A DNA stretch of 41,755 nucleotides, taken from the NCBI RefSeq assembly GCF_000737195.2, contig NZ_JALM01000066.1, forward strand, positions 1 through 41,755, written 5' to 3'. The translations under genes were made by a program, and so were the position numbers. Positions 17,572 to 23,441 of this stretch are shown in pieces. The notes under the pieces are model-generated. The model was not told the DNA's origin, did no database searches, and saw only the letters and a program-made list of their open reading frames with translations. Origin of the DNA: Sciscionella sediminilitoris. GTDB lineage: Bacteria > Actinomycetota > Actinomycetes > Mycobacteriales > Pseudonocardiaceae. Position 1 is the first letter of the stretch; every line of letters starts with the position of its first letter.

Positions 17572-18120
17572 CTATTCCGAATCTTCCGTATCGGCTTCCT
17601 CATCGATCGGCCAGCCCGCCGCGGCGGCCAGCCCCTCGAGGTAGCCGATCGCGCGCTCGGCACGCGGGTAGCGGTTCACCATCTCCCAGAACGAGTCGTC
17701 GTGCGCCGCGATCTTGAGGTGCGTCAGCTCGTGCACCAGCACATAGTCGAGTACCCAGCCCGGCGCTTCACGTAGTCGGCTACTCACTCGGATCGTGCGC
17801 CTGCTCGGCGTGCACGAGGCCCAGCGGGTGCGCATCGGCGGTACCCAGCGGATCGCTTCCGGTACCAGGGCGGGATCGAGATAGGTCTTGGCCAGGTGCT
17901 GACAACGCGCGAGCAGCGCGGCATCCGATTCCCCCGCCGGTGAACGCCTGCGTTGTTCACTGCGTTGCAGGCGGCTGACCATTTCATCCACCCAATGGAG
18001 TTCCTCCCGTTTGCTCATGCGCGCCGGGAGGAGTACGACCACTTTGTCCCCTTCGCGATACGCGCTGACTGTGCGGACTCGGCGCTTACTGCGGCGCACC
18101 TCGATGCGCGGTTCTGACAC
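17572..18120 (-). CDS. YgjP/SprT-type M48 metallopeptidase (DUF45)
   Basis: A 182-aa gluzincin with zinc motif HELTHLK (His130, Glu131, His134) and the downstream His140 in HDDSFW as third ligand. The family-specific RWASC (99-103, usually RWGSC) is present. Cytosolic, no signal. Substrate unknown. GTG 18120 begins VSEPRIEVRRSKRR; TACTGT (18127-18132, minus) ends 6 nt before it. The open frame upstream is Cys/Trp-rich shadow. Confidence 0.9.
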   Translation of the reverse strand: MSEPRIEVRRSKRRVRTVSAYREGDKVVVLLPARMSKREELHWVDEMVSRLQRSEQRRRSPAGESDAALLARCQHLAKTYLDPALVPEAIRWVPPMRTRWASCTPSRRTIRVSSRLREAPGWVLDYVLVHELTHLKIAAHDDSFWEMVNRYPRAERAIGYLEGLAAAAGWPIDEEADTEDSE

Positions 18121-18126
18121 GAGTCC

Positions 18127-18132
18127 ACAGTA
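18127..18132 (-). promoter_or_regulatory. Candidate -10 (TACTGT) for leaderless start at 18120
   Basis: The spacer to GTG is 6 nt and no SD is present. Confidence 0.5.
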
Positions 18133-18295
18133 CGTCCGATCACCGACAAAAATGGACCGCTCACCGGAAAACCACCGGCCCGGGCAGACACACCGTGGCC
18201 CACATGCACAAATAGACACCCATACACGGGTAGCGTGCGAACAAACCGAGCACATCACGACCTCGGAAAAAGGGAATAGTCAAGGAGTGTGAGTC

Positions 18296-18448
18296 GTGGC
18301 GGATCAGTACAACGGATACTGCGTCAAGTGCAGGGAGAAGCGCGATTTCCAGGGGGAGATCAGCGAGACCAACGGTAGGCGAATGGCCAAGGGAACCTGC
18401 CCGGTCTGCGGCACGAAAATGACCCGTATCCTGGGCAAAGCCAGCTAA
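18296..18448 (+). CDS. DUF5679-type small zinc-ribbon protein
   Basis: A 50-aa protein with two CxxC knuckles (C9/C12 and C35/C38), fitting a single zinc ribbon; it reads YCVKCREKR ... GTCPVCGTKMTRILG. An SD AAGGAG (18282-18287) lies 8 nt before GTG 18296. A TAGCGT hexamer at 18231-18236 may be its -10. The family is short and found beside the ThiF-like gene in actinobacteria. Function unknown; nucleic-acid or protein contact is a guess. Confidence 0.85.
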   Translation: MADQYNGYCVKCREKRDFQGEISETNGRRMAKGTCPVCGTKMTRILGKAS

Positions 18449-18600
18449 ACCGACACCGTGACTCCGCCGGTCGCGCGTCAGCTCGGCCGCGGATTCTTCG
18501 TCGCTATCGCGCGCGAACATTCGATTCGTACGCGTCAATGGTTCCATTGACGCGGTCGCCGGTATTCCAGGCGAGGCCGGAACCGTGCCAGGGTTCGGTC

Positions 18601-19683
18601 ATGAACCAGATAACGAAGCACGCGAACACTCCGCGAAGATCACTGTCCAGCCGTCCTCGGCTGTTGCCGGGCCTCACCCTGCTCAGCAGGGCCCCGGACG
18701 TCGCACAACTCGGGCACGCCCTGTGTGTCACCGGCTCGAAGCGGATCTACGAGTTGCTCCGTGGCCTCGACGGCAGGCGCAGTTACACCGAGCTGCTGCA
18801 GTCCGTCGCGGAACCGGAACTGCTCCGCGAACTCGTCACCGACCTGGATGAATCCGGGCTGCTCGAGGATACCGGATCGCGTCCTCCTCCCGGCAGGCTC
18901 GATGGCGATCTAGCGGCGCGGGCACTCGAGGGCGCGCGCCCGCGCGCCGTGCTGGAGGCGCGTGCCAGGGCGGCCGTGGTCATCCACGGTGACGGCCGGA
19001 TCGGGATCGCCACCGCCTTGGCGCTGGCCGCGGCCGGTGTCGGGCGCGTGCACCTCGCGGCGGGCGGGACCGTGCGTGCCCAGGACTGCGGCACCGGCTA
19101 CCGCGAAACCGATGTCGGCAGACCACGCTCGACGGTCGCGCCAGAGCTGCTGCGCACCGTGTCGAGCACCGCGCGGTTCGACAAGCTCTCCCCGAAACGC
19201 GCCCCCGATCTCGTGCTGTTCACCGATACCCCGGCGGCCCGCCCGGAGATCGCGACCGCGCTGCACTCCGCGGGCATCCCCGCGCTGCTCGCCTATCCAC
19301 GGGACGGGACCGGAGTGATCGGCCCGCTCATCGTCCCAGGCCAAACCGGGTGTGTGCGCTGTATCGATCTGTGGCGCACCGGCAACGATCCCGGCTGGCC
19401 GCGCATCGCGACCCAACTGGCCGATCTGCCCCAGCCCTGCCCGCTCGCCGTCGCGCACCTGACCAGCGCCATCGCGAGCGCGCAGGCACTGCGCTTCCTG
19501 GACGGTGATCCGCTCGGGCAGCTGCGCGACGCCGCGGTGGACGTCGAACCGGACACCCTGAACCTGCGGTGGCGCACGTGGCCCCCGAATCCCGCGTGCA
19601 CGTGCGAACGGCAAGCAGGGCACGAACCGGCACCGTCATCCGAATCACATCCGGCACGCCAAGCAACACGGGAGAGGGGGTAG
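18601..19683 (+). CDS. ThiF/E1-like protein (TOMM cyclodehydratase partner-like)
   Basis: A 360-aa protein. An N-terminal winged-helix-like region (about 20-95, GLDGRRSYTELL) precedes a Rossmann domain with VVIHGDGRIGIATALALAAAG (126-146), as in ThiF/E1 enzymes that adenylate C-termini. Zinc-type cysteines are C251/C254 (TGCVRC) and C333/C335 (ACTC). The usual E1 catalytic Arg/Asp set cannot be confirmed, so adenylation is uncertain. It corresponds in position to Rv3196, beside the ABC1 kinase. No YcaO partner is in the window. ATG 18601 has only a weak upstream purine tract. Confidence 0.78.
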   Translation: MNQITKHANTPRRSLSSRPRLLPGLTLLSRAPDVAQLGHALCVTGSKRIYELLRGLDGRRSYTELLQSVAEPELLRELVTDLDESGLLEDTGSRPPPGRLDGDLAARALEGARPRAVLEARARAAVVIHGDGRIGIATALALAAAGVGRVHLAAGGTVRAQDCGTGYRETDVGRPRSTVAPELLRTVSSTARFDKLSPKRAPDLVLFTDTPAARPEIATALHSAGIPALLAYPRDGTGVIGPLIVPGQTGCVRCIDLWRTGNDPGWPRIATQLADLPQPCPLAVAHLTSAIASAQALRFLDGDPLGQLRDAAVDVEPDTLNLRWRTWPPNPACTCERQAGHEPAPSSESHPARQATRERG

Positions 19684-19703
19684 TTACCTGCGCCGGTGCA
19701 CGG

Positions 19704-19709
19704 CAAACT
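19704..19709 (+). promoter_or_regulatory. Candidate -10 (CAAACT) for leaderless start at 19717
   Basis: It ends 7 nt before GTG 19717 and supports this start over GTG 19696. It is weak because the first base is C. Confidence 0.3.
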
Positions 19710-19716
19710 AGCGAGG

Positions 19717-21048
19717 GTGAGTGACGAACTCCCGCGCAAATCGATGCAACGCACCGCGAGGCTGGCCAGCCTGCCGTTCGGCGTGGCCAGCCGGGTCGTC
19801 GGCGGGTTCGGGAGGCGGATCGCGGGCGGTAACGCCGACCAGATCAACGCGGAGATCTCGGCGAAGACGGCCGAACAGTTGTTCACCGTGCTCGGACAGC
19901 TCAAGGGTGGCGCGATGAAGGTCGGCCAGCTGCTCTCGGTGTTCGAGGCCGCGGTACCCGAGGACATGGCCGCGCCCTACCGGGAGGCACTCACCAAGCT
20001 CCAGTCGGCCGCTCCCCCGATGCCCTTCGAGACCGTGCAGACGGTGCTCACCGAGCAGCTCGGCACCCAGTGGCGGGAGCGGTTCACCGAGTTCACCGAG
20101 GAACCCGTGGCTTCGGCGAGCATCGGCCAGGTCCATCGCGCGGTCTACCGGGACGGGCGCACCGTCGCGGTCAAGGTGCAGTACCCCGGCGCCGACGAGG
20201 CGCTGTACGCGGACCTTCGCCAGCTGCAGCGGTTCTCCAGGCTGATCCAGACCGTACAGCCGGGTGTGGAGGTCAAACCGCTGCTCGCCGAGATCCAGGA
20301 ACGCGTGGTCGAGGAACTGGACTACCGCACCGAGGCGAACTACCAGCGCACGTTCGCCGAGGCGTTCGCCGACGACGAGCTGTTCGTGGTCCCCAAGGTG
20401 GTGGCGAGTGCCCCCAAGGTGCTCGTCTCCGAATGGATCACCGGAACCCCGCTCGCCACGATCATCGCCGAAGGGGACCAGCAGCAACGGAACCACGCCG
20501 GGTACCTGCTGGCCCTGTTCGGGTTCAGCTCGCCGAACCGGGCGCACCTGCTGCACGCCGACCCGCATCCCGGTAACTTCATGCTGCTCGCGGACGGCCG
20601 GATGGCCGTGATCGATTACGGCGCGGTCGCCAGGATGCCCGAGGGCAGCCCGCGCGGTCTGGGCGAGATCGCCACCATCGCGCTGCACGACGATCCCGAG
20701 GAACTGCTCGCCATGCTGCGCGCGGAGGGGTACGTGCGCGAACACGTCGAGGTCGACGCGAACGCCGTGCAGGCCTTCTTCGCGCCGTTCGTCGACGCCT
20801 GGCGCCAGGACCGGTTCCAGTTCAGCAGGGACTGGCTGCGGGTCGAGGCCGAACGGGTCACGGACCTGCGCGGCAAGGACTTCCAGACCGGGCGGATGCT
20901 CAACCTCCCGCCGGAGTATCTGCTGGTCGTCCGGGTGCTCGGTGGGCTCACCGGCATCCTGTGCCAGCTCGGGGCCCAGGTTCCGGTGCGCGGAATCGCC
21001 CACCGCTGGCTCAACGGTTTCGAGGACGAGCACGCCGAACAGCACTGA
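19717..21048 (+). CDS. ABC1/UbiB-family atypical kinase (AarF domain)
   Basis: A 443-aa ADCK-type kinase. It carries the ABC1 hallmark KxGQ (Lys68, Gln71), VAVK Lys153, LDYRTEA, the catalytic DPHPGN (from Asp282) and IDYGAVARM (Asp300, DFG-equivalent). UbiB proteins act on isoprenoid-lipid or quinone metabolism. The mycobacterial counterpart (Rv3197) sits next to whiB7 and is linked to antibiotic tolerance, an inherited inference here. The GTG at 19717 is preferred (VSDELPRKSMQRT). It begins 34 nt after the ThiF-like stop; a shared transcript is likely. Confidence 0.92.
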   Translation: MSDELPRKSMQRTARLASLPFGVASRVVGGFGRRIAGGNADQINAEISAKTAEQLFTVLGQLKGGAMKVGQLLSVFEAAVPEDMAAPYREALTKLQSAAPPMPFETVQTVLTEQLGTQWRERFTEFTEEPVASASIGQVHRAVYRDGRTVAVKVQYPGADEALYADLRQLQRFSRLIQTVQPGVEVKPLLAEIQERVVEELDYRTEANYQRTFAEAFADDELFVVPKVVASAPKVLVSEWITGTPLATIIAEGDQQQRNHAGYLLALFGFSSPNRAHLLHADPHPGNFMLLADGRMAVIDYGAVARMPEGSPRGLGEIATIALHDDPEELLAMLRAEGYVREHVEVDANAVQAFFAPFVDAWRQDRFQFSRDWLRVEAERVTDLRGKDFQTGRMLNLPPEYLLVVRVLGGLTGILCQLGAQVPVRGIAHRWLNGFEDEHAEQH

Positions 21049-21056
21049 ACCGTGAG

Positions 21057-21129
21057 TTGTCCACAATTCCTCAGCAGAGTTATCCACACCATGGTGTGAA
21101 TGGACCATTCACGACGTTAGTTGTCCACA
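21057..21129 (+). promoter_or_regulatory. Cluster of three DnaA-box 9-mers with two interleaved palindromes
   Basis: TTGTCCACA (21057-21065), TTATCCACA (21080-21088) and TTGTCCACA (21121-21129) all match DnaA-box consensus and face the same way, at 23- and 41-bp intervals. Between them lie a perfect 14-bp palindrome CACACCATGGTGTG (21085-21098) overlapping box 2 and a perfect 8-bp inverted repeat around one base (21096-21112, GTGAATGG-A-CCATTCAC). The region is the 132-bp gap between the ABC1 kinase gene and the AbiEi-type gene. No dnaA, dnaN or gyrB is near, so this is not oriC. DnaA binding is inferred. Confidence 0.65.
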
Positions 21130-21167
21130 TTTTTGGCAAATTGCAGGACGGGAATTCACCGGCCATG

Positions 21168-21173
21168 CATCAT
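21168..21173 (+). promoter_or_regulatory. Candidate -10 (CATCAT) for leaderless start at 21181
   Basis: It ends 7 nt before the ATG and lies 39 bp downstream of the third DnaA-box 9-mer. Confidence 0.35.
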
Positions 21174-21180
21174 TGACTCC

Positions 21181-22110
21181 ATGCTCAGAGAACAACACCC
21201 AAAGTGGGGGAATACAGCCAAACCCGTATCGGAGCGGGCCATGGATACCGCGGATCACGGGGTCACCACGCTGGCGAAACTGAAAGCGGCCGGGATCTCC
21301 GAGCACGCGATCGCCACCCGGTGCCGGACCTGCGGGCCGTGGCAGCGGCTGTTCGGCAAGGTCGTCCTGCTGCACACCGGAGCCCCGGACCGCGAGCAGT
21401 TCCTGCGCGCCGTGTTCGCGCATCTCGGCCCCGGGACCGTGCTGACCGGGGCGGACGCGCTACGGCGGCATGGGGCGCGGCTGGAGGTCCCGCGAGGATC
21501 GGTGCATGTGCTCGTTCCGGCGAACCGGAGGGTGGGCAGCCCGTCCGGGGTGATCGTGGAGCGCACGACGCGCACCCCGCGCACCATCGAGGCCGACGGG
21601 CTCCTGCTCGCCGCCCCGGCACGGGCCTGTATCGACGCGGCGCGCAAACAACCCGGTTGCGACTCGGTGGACCAGATCCTGCTTGCCACCCTGCGCGACG
21701 ATCTGTGCTCCCTGTTCGAGCTCGAGACCGAGCTCGAACAGGGCAGCCAGCGCGGCGCGGCGACCGTGCGCGCCCGGCTCCGCGATCTCTCCGGCAAGCT
21801 GTCCTCGATCAACGAGCAGCGGGCGCGCCGCATCTGCGCGGCGAGCCGGATCCCGGCACCGCTTTGGCACGCCGCGCTCACCGACGCCGAGGACCGGCCG
21901 TTGACCGTGGTGTCGGCGCACTGGCCGGACCTCGATCTCAGCTGGGACTTCACCCCGAGCGGGCACCACGCGAAGCTGCTGAACGAGCAGGGCAGGGCGG
22001 CCGTGCACACCCCGCCGCGCATGCTCGCCAGGGACGCGGCGCGGGTGCGCACGCTGCTCGAGACGGCCTATCTCATGGCGGGTGACCGTTCGGCCAGCCA
22101 CACGCCATGA
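21181..22110 (+). CDS. AbiEi-type antitoxin-domain (wHTH) protein
   Basis: A 309-aa protein. Residues about 20-65 form the small winged-helix found in AbiEi-like antitoxins (GVTTLAKLKAAGISEHAIATRC...WQRLFGKVVLL). The middle holds LTGADALRRHG and VHVLVPANRRVG, common in this actinobacterial family. The C-terminus (LDLSWDF...KLLNEQGRAAVH) resembles the DUF559-like nuclease region of relatives, but I see no intact catalytic set. No toxin gene is adjacent. ATG 21181 is favoured; ATG 21241 (MDTADHG) is an alternative. Its stop touches the convergent small gene (22110/22111). Confidence 0.72.
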   Translation: MLREQHPKWGNTAKPVSERAMDTADHGVTTLAKLKAAGISEHAIATRCRTCGPWQRLFGKVVLLHTGAPDREQFLRAVFAHLGPGTVLTGADALRRHGARLEVPRGSVHVLVPANRRVGSPSGVIVERTTRTPRTIEADGLLLAAPARACIDAARKQPGCDSVDQILLATLRDDLCSLFELETELEQGSQRGAATVRARLRDLSGKLSSINEQRARRICAASRIPAPLWHAALTDAEDRPLTVVSAHWPDLDLSWDFTPSGHHAKLLNEQGRAAVHTPPRMLARDAARVRTLLETAYLMAGDRSASHTP

Positions 22111-22293
22111 TCACCAGTACTCACTCGGCAGCTTGCCCTCGATATCCCGCAGATGCAGCCGGGCGCACGCGGGACACAGCCAGGATTCCCGTTCCGATGC
22201 CCGCTCGTGCACCCAGGTCAGCCGTTCGGCAGCGGGTGCACCCTGCCCGAGCACCAGACCACAGCGCCCGCACGCGATCGCCTCGGCATCCAT
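22111..22293 (-). CDS. Small Cys4 zinc-finger-like protein, unknown
   Basis: A 60-aa protein with two CxxC pairs: C8/C11 (ACGRCG) and C40/C43 (CPAC), then RLHLRDIEGKLPSEYW. It probably binds one zinc. ATG 22293 is preferred over the in-frame GTG 22302 because TACCGT (22301-22306, minus) ends exactly 7 nt before it. I do not recognise the family by name. The Cys spacing and compact ends suggest a real gene. It is convergent with the AbiEi-type gene without overlap. Confidence 0.65.
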   Translation of the reverse strand: MDAEAIACGRCGLVLGQGAPAAERLTWVHERASERESWLCPACARLHLRDIEGKLPSEYW

Positions 22294-22300
22294 CGCGATC

Positions 22301-22306
22301 ACGGTA
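22301..22306 (-). promoter_or_regulatory. Candidate -10 (TACCGT) for leaderless start at 22293
   Basis: The 7-nt spacer decides between ATG 22293 and GTG 22302; the hexamer itself overlaps the latter. Confidence 0.45.
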
Positions 22307-22377
22307 CTCGCCGGCCGGGGTCGCCGGAGCGTCCCCGACCGGCGAGGCGCGCGAGAACCGACGCCCTCGGGCGCGAA

Positions 22378-22533
22378 TCAGCTGTCGCGGACCTTCGCGG
22401 CGCGCTTCGCCGCCCAGCCCGCGAGCCGTTCCCAGCGGCGGATCGCCAGCATCCGGTTCGCGGTGCGTTGTTCGGCGGCCACGCGCTGGTCCTCGCGCAT
22501 TCGTATTCTCGACATATCCTCGTAGATCAACAT
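22378..22533 (-). CDS. Small basic helical protein downstream of whiB7
   Basis: A 51-aa protein rich in Arg/Ala/Glu (MLIYEDMSRIRMRED... WERLAGWAAKRAAK), predicted all-helical. An SD AAGGAG lies 8 nt before ATG 22533. The same frame is open to an ATG at 22638 that overlaps the whiB7 TGA as ATGA, which would give an 86-aa product by translational coupling. The extra 35 residues look unstructured, and the internal SD favours the short form. Small proteins of this style are common in actinobacteria, function unknown. Probably co-transcribed with whiB7. Confidence 0.65.
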   Translation of the reverse strand: MLIYEDMSRIRMREDQRVAAEQRTANRMLAIRRWERLAGWAAKRAAKVRDS

Positions 22534-22634
22534 TCGCTTGGTCTCCTTCGTTCGTAGCCCGGTTGGTCGGGAAGTCGGGATCGGGGTTTTCTCGGCGTAC
22601 CGCCGATTCGCGGTCTGAACGAGTCGAATGCGGG

Positions 22635-22991
22635 TCATGCGACGAATTCCTCCTGCCTGGTCTGGTTCTTGCGCGGACGTCCCCTCGGCCTCTTGCGAGC
22701 GATGACGGTTCCTCTTTCGAAGATCTCGCCACCCCACACGCCCCACGGCTCACCGCGGGACAGGGCACTCGCCAGGCACTCTGCTCTGATGGGGCAGTCC
22801 GTGCAGAGTTTCTTGGCCTTTTCCAACTCGGCCGGGGTGTCCCCGAACCACAGGTCCGGATTGCCGAGTTGGCACGGCAAGTCGGTACGGCCCGTCCCGG
22901 CTGCGTCGAGGACACCTGCGATGCCGGTACAGGATTCCTCGTCGAGTTCGGGTACGGCTCCACCGTCGACTGGAACCGTTGCGGTCAACAC
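22635..22991 (-). CDS. whiB7: WhiB7 transcriptional regulator (intrinsic multidrug resistance)
   Basis: A 118-aa WhiB-like Fe-S protein with cluster cysteines C40, C63, C66 and C72 (C-x22-C-x2-C-x5-C), the GVWGGE turn (84-89) and a C-terminal AT-hook RGRPRK (103-108), which marks WhiB7. It binds the principal sigma factor and A-tract promoters to switch on antibiotic-resistance genes when ribosomes stall (established for mycobacteria and Streptomyces WblC). GTG 22991 has SD AAGGAG 9 nt upstream. It sits downstream of uvrD2 with a long regulatory leader. Confidence 0.96.
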   Translation of the reverse strand: MLTATVPVDGGAVPELDEESCTGIAGVLDAAGTGRTDLPCQLGNPDLWFGDTPAELEKAKKLCTDCPIRAECLASALSRGEPWGVWGGEIFERGTVIARKRPRGRPRKNQTRQEEFVA

Positions 22992-23055
22992 TTGCTCTCT
23001 CTCCTTGTCTCCTCGGTTCGATATTCGGTTGTGGGGAACGGCCCCCAAAACACAA

Positions 23056-23090
23056 GAAGGCCGCGGAACCGATCACGGTCCGCGGCCTTC
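23056..23090 (-). terminator. whiB7 leader attenuator (rho-independent terminator)
   Basis: A perfect 12-bp stem (23056-23067 with 23079-23090) plus two inner G-C pairs, followed on the minus strand by TTGTGTTTTGG. It lies 24 nt after the uORF stop and 64 nt before the whiB7 start, the position expected for a transcription attenuator. Confidence 0.85.
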
Positions 23091-23114
23091 TCGTGCCTTG
23101 AGAGTCCTCGTGGG

Positions 23115-23303
23115 TCAAGGGCATCGGTCCGGTACGGACGACAGCATCGGCATATCTGGGGTCATCACGACCTGCTTGGCCGCCATCTGCACGCCAACGG
23201 TGCTACGGCGCGCGCGAGTGATTCCGGCGGACTGTGCGCAGGCGCGCTCGAACTGGCCATGAGCGCCGAGGTGACCGTCGATTTCCATGAACTTGAGAAC
23301 CAC
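23115..23303 (-). CDS. Upstream ORF in the whiB7 leader (62 codons)
   Basis: GTG 23303 is preceded by SD AAGGAGG (23312-23318) at 8 nt spacing. The frame runs 62 codons to TGA at 23115-23117, starting VVLKFMEIDGHLGAHG. A short perfect dyad GTCCG-GTA-CGGAC (23127-23139) sits at its 3' end. It is most likely a sensor of translation speed rather than a functional protein: ribosome stalling on it would change folding of the attenuator downstream. An ATG at 23321 in frame lacks an SD. whiB7/wblC uORFs are known in other actinobacteria. Confidence 0.75.
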   Translation of the reverse strand: MVLKFMEIDGHLGAHGQFERACAQSAGITRARRSTVGVQMAAKQVVMTPDMPMLSSVPDRCP

Positions 23304-23402
23304 TTCGGCCACCTCCTTCATCGCTACGCACGCCGCCCCGCTCGGGAACCGGCGCCGGGGAACCCTTCCCCATCCACGGGCCACGTTGAGCCCGGTGCTT
23401 GC

Positions 23403-23441
23403 AGGCTATTCGGATCGGGTACGCGGGTGCAACTCTTTTTT
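23403..23441 (-). promoter_or_regulatory. whiB7 promoter with A-tract (WhiB7 autoregulation type)
   Basis: On the minus strand: six A (23441-23436), 3 bp, -35 TTGCAC (23432-23427), 18-bp spacer, -10 TAGCCT (23408-23403). An A/T tract 3 bp upstream of the -35 is the signature of WhiB7-responsive promoters. The -10 overlaps the uvrD2 stop codon (23406-23408). Predicted transcription start near 23396 gives a leader of about 405 nt. Confidence 0.7.

Noticed and set aside
21057-21129. Chromosomal replication origin
   Set aside because: DnaA boxes are present but dnaA, dnaN, recF and gyrB are absent, and there are only three boxes.
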